From Jannaschia helgolandensis (GTDB taxonomy: Bacteria; Pseudomonadota; Alphaproteobacteria; Rhodobacterales; Rhodobacteraceae), in the NCBI RefSeq assembly GCF_900109285.1, contig NZ_FNZQ01000007.1, positions 62,001 to 126,000 of the forward strand: 64,000 nucleotides of DNA, read 5' to 3'. Positions 9,784 to 18,759 of the stretch are shown piece after piece. A program made the translations under genes and the position numbers. Position 1 is the first letter of the stretch, and each line of letters begins with the position of its first letter. Below the pieces are notes generated by a model. That model did no database searches. It had not been told where the DNA came from and saw only the letters and a program-made list of their open reading frames with translations.

Positions 9784-10914
9784 ATGGCCCTTCTAGACAC
9801 GGTCGACCCACAAGGACTGGACGAATTTTCCGTGGTGTTCACCGACCGCTCGCTGAATTCCATGTCAGCCGGCTTTCAGCAGGTCATGCGCGATCTGCAT
9901 GCCGGTCTGACCGAAGTCTACAATGCCGAACACCTGGCTATCATCCCCGGTGGCGGCACCTTCGGGATGGAAGCGGTCGCCCGGCAATTCGGGCAGGGGG
10001 CCAAGGCCCTCATCGTGCGCAACGGATGGTTCAGCTATCGCTGGTCACAGATCATCGAGACCGGAGCCTTCAGCGAGGGGACCGAGGTTCTGAAAGCGCG
10101 CCAGTCCGGCAATGACAGCCGCAGCCCCTTCGCGCCTGCCCCGATCGAGGAGGTCACGGCCCGCATCCGCGAAACCCGCCCTGATATCGTTTTCGCACCG
10201 CACGTTGAAACCAGCGCGGGCGTGATCCTGCCCGACGATTACATCAAGGCGCTGTCGGACGCGGCACATGAAGTGGGTGCGCTGATGGTTCTGGACTGCA
10301 TCGCGTCAGGATGTATCTGGGTCGACATGGCGGAAACCGGCGTCGACGTGCTGCTGTCCGCGCCGCAGAAGGGGTGGAGCGCGTCGCCCTGCGCCGGGCT
10401 GGTTCTGATGTCCGACGCCGCATACGACCGTGTCATGACGACCACCTCCGACAGTTTCGCCATCGACCTGAAGAAATGGACGCAGATCATGGAGGCCTAT
10501 CTGGCGGGCGGCCACGCCTATCACGCCACGATGCCCACCGACGCCCTGCGCGTGTTTCGCGACACGCTGACCGAGACGCGCGCGTATGGCTTTGACCGGC
10601 TGAAGTCGGCGCAGTGGGAGTTGGGCACCAAGGTCCGCGAAATGTTAGCCGCCAAGGGTGTGCCGTCTGTTGCCGCCGAAGGCTTCGGTGCGCCGGGCGT
10701 GGTTGTCAGCTATGCTCCGTCCGAGGAAATCAAAACCGGCAAGGCCTTCGCCGCCCACGGCATGCAGATTGCGGCGGGCGTGCCGCTGCAATGCGATGAA
10801 CCGGCGGATTTCTCGACGTTCCGCATCGGTCTGTTCGGTTTGGACAAGCTGATGGATGTGGACGCGACAGTCGGGCGGCTGAAACGGGTCGTGGACCAGG
10901 TCTTTCCGGATTGA
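9784..10914 (+). CDS. class V PLP-dependent aminotransferase (alanine/serine-glyoxylate type)
   Basis: Fold type I aminotransferase of the AGXT/SGAT family. 376 aa. Visible are AIIPGGGTFGMEAVARQF (cofactor-phosphate region, about residue 50), HVETSAGVILPDDYI, the Asp that pairs with the PLP ring nitrogen in LMVLDCIASG, and the Schiff-base Lys in SAPQKGWSASPC. The exact amino donor is not decidable from sequence. The start at 9784 follows GGAGACGACGC; an in-frame ATG at 9646 would overlap the regulator. It may be read through from the Lrp pair 76 bases upstream. Confidence 0.9.
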   Translation: MALLDTVDPQGLDEFSVVFTDRSLNSMSAGFQQVMRDLHAGLTEVYNAEHLAIIPGGGTFGMEAVARQFGQGAKALIVRNGWFSYRWSQIIETGAFSEGTEVLKARQSGNDSRSPFAPAPIEEVTARIRETRPDIVFAPHVETSAGVILPDDYIKALSDAAHEVGALMVLDCIASGCIWVDMAETGVDVLLSAPQKGWSASPCAGLVLMSDAAYDRVMTTTSDSFAIDLKKWTQIMEAYLAGGHAYHATMPTDALRVFRDTLTETRAYGFDRLKSAQWELGTKVREMLAAKGVPSVAAEGFGAPGVVVSYAPSEEIKTGKAFAAHGMQIAAGVPLQCDEPADFSTFRIGLFGLDKLMDVDATVGRLKRVVDQVFPD

Positions 10915-10923
10915 GATGTGCTT

Positions 10924-12114
10924 TCAGTCCGTGCCTGACCCCAGCCCCATACGCATCGTTGCGCGCCGTAGCGGGGCCAGGTCGTGCAACAGGGCAAGTC
11001 CCTTGCCGCGCAGGGCCTGAACAGGGGCCAGCCCTGCGATGGAGCTGCGGTTGAGCAGGTCGATCCCGGCCATGCGGAACGCGACATCCGCCCGCCGCGA
11101 CCGGGCGTAAGCATCCAGCATTCCATCCGACCCGATTTCGGATGTGCCACCAAGATCGCGCAGGGCGGCCACATCCTTGAGAGATGTGTTCAGACCCTGC
11201 GCCCCGATCGGAGGCATCGCATGCGCGGCCTCGGCAGCCAGGGCGAACCGGCGCGCGGTCCAACGTTCGGCCAAAGCGGAGGTGATCGGCCAGGCGGCGC
11301 GGTCGGACAGCACACGCAGCGGCCCCATGACATCTGCGGACCGGTCCTGCACCTGTGCCGTGAAGGCGTCATCGTCCATTGCCATCCGATTTGCCTGCTG
11401 TGCCGCGTCGTCCATCCAGACAACGGATGAGCGGTGCATCCCGTCCCGATCCGGAAGCGGCACCAGAGTGAATGGCCCGCCGGTGCGATGCACTTCGATC
11501 GACACGTCGCCGTGCGACCGGTCGTGCCCGACGACGAAGACGAGGGCGGTCTGGCCGTAATCGACGCGGCGCACCCCGATCCCGGCCATGCGGCGCAACG
11601 GACTGTTCTTGCCATCGCAGGCCAGCACCAACCGCGCCGTCAACCGGCTTCCGTCGGACAGCGTGACGCGCGCGCCGGACGTGCGCTGCAACAGCCCGGT
11701 CACCGACCTGCCGAACCGGGTTTCGACGGTGTCCAGTGCCATGACCCGCGAGAGAAGGGCATCGCGCAGGGCCCAGTTGGGGACGTTCCAGCCGAATGGC
11801 CTGTCGGACAGGTCGCGGGCCTCGAAGTCGCGGCTCACGGGGGCCGCGCCCGCCGCATCGACGATCCGCATGGTCCAGAGCGGTGTCGCCGAGGCGGTCA
11901 GCCCATCCCAGGCACCCGCAGTCGCGAGCAGATCGCGGGCCGGTTGCAACAGCGCCGTCGTTCGCAGGTCGGCACCGGCGTCCGCTTCGCCGGTGACCGG
12001 TGGGGCGGGGTCGATCAAGGTGACCCGGTGCCCTTCGGTGCCCAGTACGCAGGCCGCCGCCAGGCCCGCGGGGCCCGCGCCCGCGATTACGATATCGGTG
12101 TCGAAAAGCGTCAT
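10924..12114 (-). CDS. UbiH/UbiF/COQ6 family FAD-dependent monooxygenase
   Basis: Probable flavin hydroxylase of ubiquinone synthesis. 396 aa from the ATG at 12114; an in-frame ATG at 12123 is equally possible and adds MLP. FAD dinucleotide motif DIVIAGAGPAGLAAACVLG at the N-terminus, the DG motif LACDGKNSPLRRMAG about residue 165, and the C-terminal FAD-ribityl motif, here PIGAQGLNTSLKDVAALRDL instead of the common AGQGLN form. Which ring position it hydroxylates cannot be told. Convergent with the aminotransferase gene, 9 bases apart. Confidence 0.88.
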   Translation of the reverse strand: MTLFDTDIVIAGAGPAGLAAACVLGTEGHRVTLIDPAPPVTGEADAGADLRTTALLQPARDLLATAGAWDGLTASATPLWTMRIVDAAGAAPVSRDFEARDLSDRPFGWNVPNWALRDALLSRVMALDTVETRFGRSVTGLLQRTSGARVTLSDGSRLTARLVLACDGKNSPLRRMAGIGVRRVDYGQTALVFVVGHDRSHGDVSIEVHRTGGPFTLVPLPDRDGMHRSSVVWMDDAAQQANRMAMDDDAFTAQVQDRSADVMGPLRVLSDRAAWPITSALAERWTARRFALAAEAAHAMPPIGAQGLNTSLKDVAALRDLGGTSEIGSDGMLDAYARSRRADVAFRMAGIDLLNRSSIAGLAPVQALRGKGLALLHDLAPLRRATMRMGLGSGTD

Positions 12115-12139
12115 GGGCAACATCTAGAGCGCGGGGGCA

Positions 12140-12799
12140 TCACGTTCCAGTGGCCACGATAGCGCGCAGAAAGGCCGTCAGGTCGGGCGCGTGATGATGG
12201 ATATGCGCGCCCGGAGCCCGCTCTGGTCCGACGTGCACCGTGACCAGGCCCAGTTCGTGCGGAACGGACAGGTTGCGGGCGCTGTCCTCGAACATGGCGC
12301 TGCGCATCGGGTCCAGCCTGTCCCGCGCGAAGACCGTTTCGAAGGCCGCGCGGTCGGGTTTCGGATGGTGGTCCGCGTGTTCGATGCCATGCACCGCATC
12401 CCACATTCCCGACAAGCCACGGGCGGCCAGCACCTTTTCGGCATAGGGCGCGGTGCCGTTGGTATAGATCACGCGTCTGCCGGGCAGGGCGGCGAGCGCG
12501 GCACGCAGGTCCGGGTCGGGGCGCAGCACGGAAAAGTCGATGTCATGCACATGGGCCAGAAACGGGGCGGGATCGGCACCATGCTCCCGCATCAGTCCGG
12601 CCAGCGTGGTGCCGTGATCGTGCCACCAGCGTCGCCGCAACGCGTCGGCCTGGGCAAGGTCGACGCCCAGTTCGGCCACGATCCATTGCGCCATCCGCGC
12701 CTCAATCTGCGGAAACAGGGGGAAGGTCGGCGGATAGAGCGTTTCGTCAAGGTCGAAGACCCAGGTGGTCACGTGATCGAAAGCGGAGGCGAGCGACAT
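12140..12799 (-). CDS. HAD family hydrolase (pyrimidine 5'-nucleotidase type)
   Basis: Haloacid-dehalogenase phosphatase, 219 aa. HAD motif I is TWVFDLDETLYPP (nucleophile Asp and acid/base Asp at about residues 16 and 18), motif II VIYTNGTAPYAEKVL, motif III HPKPDRAAFETV and motif IV MFEDSARNL. The LDETLYPP form places it with the SDT1/PhoX-like pyrimidine 5'-nucleotidases common in alphaproteobacteria. The start at 12799 gives this exact beginning; a much longer open frame upstream has no HAD features and runs antisense over the GntR gene. It sits 25 bases upstream of the hydroxylase gene on the same strand. 12800-12939 is a promoter-sized gap with no gene. Confidence 0.9.
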   Translation of the reverse strand: MSLASAFDHVTTWVFDLDETLYPPTFPLFPQIEARMAQWIVAELGVDLAQADALRRRWWHDHGTTLAGLMREHGADPAPFLAHVHDIDFSVLRPDPDLRAALAALPGRRVIYTNGTAPYAEKVLAARGLSGMWDAVHGIEHADHHPKPDRAAFETVFARDRLDPMRSAMFEDSARNLSVPHELGLVTVHVGPERAPGAHIHHHAPDLTAFLRAIVATGT

Positions 12800-12939
12800 G
12801 CAGCGGGTGTGACCGGGGGGCGGACCGGGGTCAAGGTCGAGATGACGTCGTGCCGCTGTCCATTGTCCGTTCTGCCTGTCGGCTTGGTTGTCTGTGGCCG
12901 ATGGCGAGTCTAGCCTGTGGCGCAACAGGGGAGCCGACC

Positions 12940-13575
12940 ATGGGGCAGATCGCTCAGAAGGATGCGCATGCGCTGATCCTGGACGCCATCGACCGGGGTG
13001 ATTTCCAGCCCGGCGACCGTCTGGTGGAAAGCGAGTTGGCAGATCGGTTTGGCGTCTCCCGGACGCCGGTCCGCGAAGCATTGCAGCGGCTGGAAACGCA
13101 ATCGGTTCTGGTCCGGGATGGTCGATCCCTGATGGTGGCGACGCTGAACCATGATCAGATGGCGGAGTTATATGCCGTGCGGACCGAACTGGAGGCATTG
13201 GCCGCCCGATTGGCAGCACAACATGCCGCCCGTGAGGAAATTCGCGTGCTGCAGCGGATGGTGGACGAGGATGCGGCTTTGCTGGGCGATGCACGGGCTT
13301 TGGCGCGGGCGAACCGGCGGTTTCATGGGCAGATCCATCTGGCGTCACATAATCGCTATCTGGTTCAGCAACTGGGGTCGGTGCACCGCTCAATGGCGCT
13401 GATGGCAACGACTTCGCTGGCGGTGGAGGGGCGCGGCGCGGCGGCCCTTACGGAACATCTGGCGATCGTCGACGCCATCAAAGCCCGCGACGGCGATGCG
13501 GCGGCCGATGCGGTACGCGACCATCTCAGCCGTGCGTTCGAGACGCGCCTTCAGGAAGAAGCGCGGCGCATGTGA
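12940..13575 (+). CDS. GntR family regulator, FadR/FCD subfamily
   Basis: Transcription factor with an N-terminal winged helix and a C-terminal all-helical FCD ligand domain, 211 aa. DNA-binding part LADRFGVSRTPVREALQRLE is textbook GntR. The FCD domain has the metal/ligand-binding pattern in ARANRRFHGQIHLASHN and LTEHLAIVDAIKARDGDAA. Start at 12940 is supported by AGGGGAG 5-6 bases upstream; a longer reading frame from 12850 has no such site. No obvious target gene adjoins it: it is convergent with the glycosyltransferase and divergent from the HAD gene. Confidence 0.92.
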   Translation: MGQIAQKDAHALILDAIDRGDFQPGDRLVESELADRFGVSRTPVREALQRLETQSVLVRDGRSLMVATLNHDQMAELYAVRTELEALAARLAAQHAAREEIRVLQRMVDEDAALLGDARALARANRRFHGQIHLASHNRYLVQQLGSVHRSMALMATTSLAVEGRGAAALTEHLAIVDAIKARDGDAAADAVRDHLSRAFETRLQEEARRM

Positions 13576-13642
13576 TCCGAAGGGGCCGGGCCGCTTGCAA
13601 ACCTGTATGTCGTCAGCCCGATCCGGGGACGTTCGCCGGACG

Positions 13643-15694
13643 TCAGGCAATCCGCGTCACTCGACCGCTGTTCCGTGTGAGGTGCCCTGCGTCGGTCAAG
13701 GCCAGGCTGTCTTCCAATGTTCCGATATCGCCCTGATCTACACCTCCGAACCCGCCATGCGCGGTCTTGTCCCAGTGAAAGGGTCGCAGGACGATTTCGG
13801 TAAGAGCCTTGAGAATGGCGATACTTGCTAAGGGAAAGTATAGCTCCATTGTTGGAATCCAGCGGCGCAGGCGACGGTGGTGAAGCGTGGAGCAGGCGAT
13901 CCAGGACAGGGTGATCGACAGGACGGTTGCGGACGCCATGATCGTGCCAAGCGCAATCGCGCCGTTTCCCGGCAGCCAGTCGCTGATCGGATGCGGGATG
14001 CCGAACAGCATGATGATCGTCGACCAGAGGACGGGCAGCAGGACCGCGTTCAGGATCGATCCGAGAAACAACAGATGAAATCCGAAAAAGCGGCGCGGCC
14101 CGATGTCTTTCCAAAGCCGGGCCGGACGCCGCGAATGCACCGCCCAGGTCAGAATATAGCCCTTCATCCAGCGCGACCTCTGCTTGATCCAGGCGAACGG
14201 CGAGGCGTTCGCCTCCTCCAGTGTGGTCGTCTGGATGATTTCCGTGCGATATCCCATGCGCGCCAGCCGGACCCCGAGGTCTGCATCTTCGGTGACGTTA
14301 TGCGCATCCCATGCGCCGACCCGTTCCAGAGCGGAGCGCCGGAAAAACAGCGTCGTTCCCCCCAGCGGTACAACCAGACCAAGGCGGGCGATGCCCGGCA
14401 GGATCAGCCGGAACCAGTTGGCATATTCGATGGTGAAGCAGCGGGACATCCAGTTTCGCGTCGGATTGTAATAATCCAGCAATCCCTGCAGGCAGGCGAC
14501 GCGGGCGGGCGCAGCCCTGAAACGTGCGGCGACGGTCAGCAGCTGGTCTGCCGCCGGGGCATCCTCGGCGTCGTAGATGCCGACGATGGTCCCGCGGGCG
14601 AAAGTCAGGGCGTAGTTCATGGCCCGCGGTTTGGTGCGCGGATGACCATCCGGCACCGGAATGACCCGCATCCAGACCGGCAGGTCGGCCCGGTCGAGCG
14701 CGGCGCGCGTCTTCGCGTCGTCAGCCTCGACCACGAGGCAGATATCCAGAAGTTCTCTTGGGTAGTCGAGGCGGGCCAGACGTTTGGTCAAGGGCGCTGC
14801 GATATCCGGCTCCTGGTGAAGAGGGACGAGTATGGTGATGCAGGGCAGCTTGCGCGCCGATTGCTCGGCCGGTCTGATGGAGTTGAAACCCATGGGTTTT
14901 CGCCGCATGGCCAGCGCAGCGGCGACCCGGAGGCCGAGATTGGCGGACATGACCATCAAGGCGAGCGCAGTCGCGATGCGGAGGGCACCGGTCGGCCAGA
15001 CCAGCGTGGCCAACAACACCGACAACAGGAAAATCGCCAGTATCGCAGCCCCCGGCCGGGAGCCCCACAGGCGACAACTCAGCCCTTCAGGAACGCGACA
15101 TTCGGCGGACCGGGCCAGCGATGCACCGTGAACCTGATGCATGCGTGCGTCCAGCGCGCCATCGGTAACAACCGCGAAAAGGCAGGACCCGAAGCTTTCG
15201 GGCAGGGCCGCGCGCAGATCGTCTAGTGCTTCGGGCCGAGAGGTCGCGATCAGGGTCCGTCCGCCGACACGGTCCCAGGGAAGCGCCCGAAATGTTAATG
15301 CGACCTGTAACGGAAGTGACCGGGCCAGCGCGTCGATGGCTGGACAGTCTTGTGGCGCGGGTCCGGCACGCCCGAGGCCACGCTGGCGACCGAGCGCATC
15401 GGCCAAAACCTCATCGTCAACCAGACCGCGCCGCAGCAGGACATCGCCCAGCCGTGCAGATAACCTGCGTTGAAGAATCAGCGCGTGAGCCAGATCGGAG
15501 CCGTTGATCGCCCCCATTTCGAGCAGGATCTCACCCAATTTGGGTCGCCGCACATAAGCCTGTCGCCGGAAGCCTGGCCTACAGGCAAGGCCTGCCGCCG
15601 GTCTGACCGAGGCGAAAGACCGCAGCGGGGGAGCAGCCGGATCGCCTGGATCGACGGATGTACGTAGAGCGGCAGATGCAGTGGACGTGGCCAT
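13643..15694 (-). CDS. MshEN-domain membrane glycosyltransferase family 2
   Basis: Processive-type inner-membrane glycosyltransferase, 683 aa. Residues 52-75 and 81-104 form the two 24-residue LG-L-G-L-L-Q motifs of an MshEN (GSPII_E_N) domain, separated by exactly five residues (RRLSA), as in c-di-GMP-binding MshE. Two hydrophobic helices follow at about 215-255. The GT2 catalytic part has IYDAEDAP (near 375), TEDADLG (near 470) and KQRSRWMKG (near 505), the D,D,D,QxxRW set. Four or more C-terminal helices follow. E. coli NfrB combines the same two domains in the other order. The product is unknown, probably a secreted or surface polysaccharide. A perfect CtrA box lies 45-60 bases upstream. 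Confidence 0.93.
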   Translation of the reverse strand: MATSTASAALRTSVDPGDPAAPPLRSFASVRPAAGLACRPGFRRQAYVRRPKLGEILLEMGAINGSDLAHALILQRRLSARLGDVLLRRGLVDDEVLADALGRQRGLGRAGPAPQDCPAIDALARSLPLQVALTFRALPWDRVGGRTLIATSRPEALDDLRAALPESFGSCLFAVVTDGALDARMHQVHGASLARSAECRVPEGLSCRLWGSRPGAAILAIFLLSVLLATLVWPTGALRIATALALMVMSANLGLRVAAALAMRRKPMGFNSIRPAEQSARKLPCITILVPLHQEPDIAAPLTKRLARLDYPRELLDICLVVEADDAKTRAALDRADLPVWMRVIPVPDGHPRTKPRAMNYALTFARGTIVGIYDAEDAPAADQLLTVAARFRAAPARVACLQGLLDYYNPTRNWMSRCFTIEYANWFRLILPGIARLGLVVPLGGTTLFFRRSALERVGAWDAHNVTEDADLGVRLARMGYRTEIIQTTTLEEANASPFAWIKQRSRWMKGYILTWAVHSRRPARLWKDIGPRRFFGFHLLFLGSILNAVLLPVLWSTIIMLFGIPHPISDWLPGNGAIALGTIMASATVLSITLSWIACSTLHHRRLRRWIPTMELYFPLASIAILKALTEIVLRPFHWDKTAHGGFGGVDQGDIGTLEDSLALTDAGHLTRNSGRVTRIA

Positions 15695-15738
15695 GGAATA
15701 CCCGGAACTCGATCCGGGTTATCCTTCGCAGCCAAGTC

Positions 15739-15754
15739 TTAAATGTTTGTTAAC
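15739..15754. promoter_or_regulatory. CtrA binding box upstream of the MshEN glycosyltransferase
   Basis: TTAA at 15739-15742, seven bases, then TTAAC at 15750-15754: an exact match to the alphaproteobacterial CtrA consensus TTAA-N7-TTAAC. It overlaps a 14-base perfect palindrome GTTTGTTAACAAAC (15745-15758). It lies 45-60 bases upstream of the glycosyltransferase start, where an activator of that gene would bind, and past the carA 3' end. Confidence 0.7.
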
Positions 15755-15772
15755 AAACGAACGTCCTGATCT

Positions 15773-16918
15773 TCAGACAGGCCGTGCATCCATCGCGGCG
15801 GCGAAATCATCGAACAGATAGGCACTGTCATGCGGGCCGGGGCTGGCTTCGGGATGATATTGCACCGAGAAGACCGGCTTGCCAGACAGGCGGATGCCGC
15901 AATTCGACCCGTCGAACAGCGAGACATGGGTCTCCTCGACGCCATCCGGCAGGCTTTGCGAATCGACGGTGAAGCCGTGGTTCATGGATGTGATCTCGAC
16001 CTTGCCGTCGACGCGCCGCTGAACCGGGTGGTTCGCGCCGTGGTGGCCGTGGTTCATCTTGACCGTTCTGGCCCCCAAGGCCATTGCAAGCATCTGATGG
16101 CCCAGGCAAATTCCGAATACTGGTATTCCCGATGCGACCATTTCGCGGATCATCGGTACGGCATATTCACCGGTCGCGGCGGGATCGCCCGGACCGTTCG
16201 ACAGGAACACGCCGTCGGGCGAGAGGGCCTTGACCTCCTCGGCCGTGGCGGTCGCGGGCAGGACCGTGACGTCGCAGCCGACAGATGCCAGAGACCGCAG
16301 GATGTTGCGTTTGGCCCCGAAGTCGATCGCCACGACCTTGTGACGCGGCGCATCCAATGTGCCGAAACCGTCGGGCCAGGCCCATTTCGTCTGATCCCAG
16401 CGATAGGACTGGGCGCAGGTGACTTCGCCCGCCAGATCCATACCCTCCAGACCTGCAAAGCCGCGAGCCCGCGCCACCAGATCCTCGATATCGAAATTAC
16501 CTTCCGGATCATGCGCCAGCGCGACATGCGGCGCGCCCTGCTGCCGGATCGCACGAGTCAGGCGGCGGGTGTCGACGCCGCCCATTCCGATGCGCCCGGC
16601 AGAGGTCAGCCAGCTTTCGAGATCGTTGGTCGCGCGCCAGTTCGACGGGTCGGTCGGGTCCCATTTGACGATCATTCCGGCCGCGACGGGCTGTGCCGTT
16701 TCGTCGTCGTCGGGTGTGGTGCCGGTGTTGCCGATATGCGGGAAAGTGAAGGTCACGACCTGTCCGGCATAGCTGGGGTCGGTCATGATCTCCTGATAGC
16801 CGGTCATGGCGGTGTTGAAACACAACTCGGCCACGGCAACGCCAGTCGCGCCGAATCCGCGACCCTTGAAGATCGTGCCGTCGGCAAGGGCGAGACAGGC
16901 GGTCGGGGTCTGGGGCAT
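15773..16918 (-). CDS. carA: carbamoyl-phosphate synthase small subunit
   Basis: Glutamine amidotransferase subunit of carbamoyl-phosphate synthase, feeding arginine and pyrimidine synthesis. 381 aa. The N-terminal CarA domain opens CLALADGTIFKGRGFGATG; the class I amidotransferase domain has the catalytic Cys in VFGICLGHQMLAMALG and the His/Glu pair in VQYHPEASPGPHD. Start at 16918 matches the family; an ATG 42 bases upstream adds a non-homologous leader. carB is not in the window. Divergent from the YqeY gene across 190 bases (16919-17108) that must hold both promoters. Confidence 0.97.
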   Translation of the reverse strand: MPQTPTACLALADGTIFKGRGFGATGVAVAELCFNTAMTGYQEIMTDPSYAGQVVTFTFPHIGNTGTTPDDDETAQPVAAGMIVKWDPTDPSNWRATNDLESWLTSAGRIGMGGVDTRRLTRAIRQQGAPHVALAHDPEGNFDIEDLVARARGFAGLEGMDLAGEVTCAQSYRWDQTKWAWPDGFGTLDAPRHKVVAIDFGAKRNILRSLASVGCDVTVLPATATAEEVKALSPDGVFLSNGPGDPAATGEYAVPMIREMVASGIPVFGICLGHQMLAMALGARTVKMNHGHHGANHPVQRRVDGKVEITSMNHGFTVDSQSLPDGVEETHVSLFDGSNCGIRLSGKPVFSVQYHPEASPGPHDSAYLFDDFAAAMDARPV

Positions 16919-17108
16919 GGAATACTCCGGATTGGCATGGATGTGGCAGGCATCGGGCAAACTCGCCGGGTTCTAGGGAGCGTGCGGCGGGCGGTCAACC
17001 TCTGGCGGGTGACGTTTCGGAAAAGGATTTACGATCCCGGAAAGGTTTGCCGGGACGCCCGGCTTGGTTTATCTGTCCGCGCCTCAGGCAACGGCACAGG
17101 GTGTTCGG

Positions 17109-17561
17109 ATGGAATTGCGGGAACGACTGGGCATGCGCCTGAAAGAGGCGATGCGCGACAAGGATGCGAGACGGGTCGGGACGCTGCGGCTGATCAACGC
17201 CGCGATCAAGGATCAGGATATCGCCCTGCGCGCCGAGGGTCGCACCGTCGGCGACGCCGAGGCGACAGCGATCATGGCCAAGATGGTCAAACAGCGTCAG
17301 GAATCGGCCCGCGCGTATGAAGAGGGTGGACGACTGGAGCTGGCGGAAGCCGAGCTTGAGGAAATCGGCATCATCGAGGAATTTTTGCCCAAACGCCTGT
17401 CGGACGCCGAAGTCGAGGCCGCCGTTGCCGCAGCCATTTCCGAGACGGGTGCCACATCGGTGCGCGACATGGGCAAGGTCATGGGCGTGCTGAAGGCAAA
17501 ATATCCCGGTCAGATCGACTTTGGGGCGGTCGGTCCGTTGGTCAAGAACCGATTGAATTAG
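17109..17561 (+). CDS. GatB/YqeY domain protein
   Basis: 150 aa, all-helical YqeY family related to the tail domain of the GatB amidotransferase subunit. It opens MELRERLGMRLKEAMRDKD and carries the family pattern RLELAEAELEEIGIIEEFLP followed by MGKVMGVLKAKYPGQIDFG. The role of stand-alone YqeY proteins is unclear; a tRNA-related function is presumed from GatB homology. The start was chosen at the first residue of the conserved region; an in-frame ATG at 17064 adds 15 unconserved residues. The pairing with divergent carA is common in this order (recalled). Confidence 0.92.
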   Translation: MELRERLGMRLKEAMRDKDARRVGTLRLINAAIKDQDIALRAEGRTVGDAEATAIMAKMVKQRQESARAYEEGGRLELAEAELEEIGIIEEFLPKRLSDAEVEAAVAAAISETGATSVRDMGKVMGVLKAKYPGQIDFGAVGPLVKNRLN

Positions 17562-17643
17562 GGCGCGCCCGCCCTGAGCCCTACGCGGCTTGAACCGGCG
17601 GGGCGGGACGGGCATCTAGGACGGGCAAACGCGAGGGACGACC

Positions 17644-18759
17644 ATGGCGCTGCCCATTCGGCAACAGATGACCTATTGGGGCGTGACGCTGGCCGTCCTG
17701 CTTGTCCTGATGTGGTATCTGGGGCCGGTTCTGTTGCCGTTTCTGGTGGGAGCGGCGATTGCCTATATCCTCGATCCGCTGGCGGACAGGCTGGAGAAGC
17801 TGGGCTTGCCGCGCGTCGTTGCGACGACCGTGATCACGTTGATCGGCCTGACGGTGCTGGTGATCGCCGTCGCCTTCCTGATCCCGATGCTGGTGCAACA
17901 GACCAATGCTCTGGTGCGTGTCGCCCCGGATTACTTCGCCGCACTTCGGGCCTGGCTGACCGCACGGTTCCCCGACATGGTTGCCGAAGGCGGCATCATT
18001 CAAACGGCGCTGGTTGACATGGGAGAGGCGATACGGTCCCGCGGCGGAGAGCTGGCGCAGCAGGTGTTGGGCTATATCTTCGGTGTCGTGAATGCGGTGG
18101 TTTTCATCGTCGTCGTTCCCGTCGTCGCATTCTATTTGCTGCTGGACTGGGACAACATGGTCGCGCGCATTGACGAGATGCTGCCCCGTGAACACGTTGG
18201 CCGCATCCGCCGCATCGCCAGCGAAATCGACGCAACGCTGGCCAGTTTCGTACGTGGTCAGCTGACTGTCTGCCTGATTCTGGGCACGTATTATTCAGTC
18301 GGCCTGATGCTGGTCGGGCTGCAATTCGGGCTGGTGGTGGGCGCGATTGCCGGGCTGATCACGTTCATTCCCTATGTCGGTGCACTGATCGGCGGCGGCC
18401 TTGCCATCGGTCTGGCGCTGTTCCAGTTCTGGGGCGATTGGGCGTCGATCGGGCTGGTGGCGGCGATCTTCGTCTCCGGCCAGTTTCTGGAAGGCAATAT
18501 CCTGACGCCGAAGCTGGTCGGCAGTTCGGTCGGGCTGCATCCCGTATGGCTGCTGTTCGCCCTTGCGGCCTTTGGCTCGATCTATGGGTTCGTGGGCATG
18601 CTGATCGCGGTGCCGGTCGCCGCGGCGCTGGGCGTCGTGGCGCGCCACGGGATCGCCGAATACAAGTCCAGCCTGCTCTATCAGGGCAATCCTCCGGACC
18701 CCGAGCCGCAACTCTCCGTGCCCCGTGACGCAGACCGGACGTCAACGGGCGAACAATGA
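17644..18759 (+). CDS. AI-2E family transporter (PerM type)
   Basis: Polytopic inner-membrane protein of the AI-2 exporter/PerM superfamily, 371 aa with about eight hydrophobic segments. Characteristic parts are VLLPFLVGAAIAYILDPLAD near the N-terminus and, near the C-terminus, FVSGQFLEGNILTPKLVGSS followed by GLHPVWLLFALAAFGSIYGF. Members export autoinducer-2 or exchange ions; the substrate here is unknown. Its stop overlaps the start of the DnaA-related gene by 4 bases, so the two are translationally coupled, an arrangement upstream of ppk1. Confidence 0.93.
   Translation: MALPIRQQMTYWGVTLAVLLVLMWYLGPVLLPFLVGAAIAYILDPLADRLEKLGLPRVVATTVITLIGLTVLVIAVAFLIPMLVQQTNALVRVAPDYFAALRAWLTARFPDMVAEGGIIQTALVDMGEAIRSRGGELAQQVLGYIFGVVNAVVFIVVVPVVAFYLLLDWDNMVARIDEMLPREHVGRIRRIASEIDATLASFVRGQLTVCLILGTYYSVGLMLVGLQFGLVVGAIAGLITFIPYVGALIGGGLAIGLALFQFWGDWASIGLVAAIFVSGQFLEGNILTPKLVGSSVGLHPVWLLFALAAFGSIYGFVGMLIAVPVAAALGVVARHGIAEYKSSLLYQGNPPDPEPQLSVPRDADRTSTGEQ

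Noticed and set aside
13877-15226. 449-codon plus-strand open frame
   Set aside because: Antisense to the MshEN glycosyltransferase.
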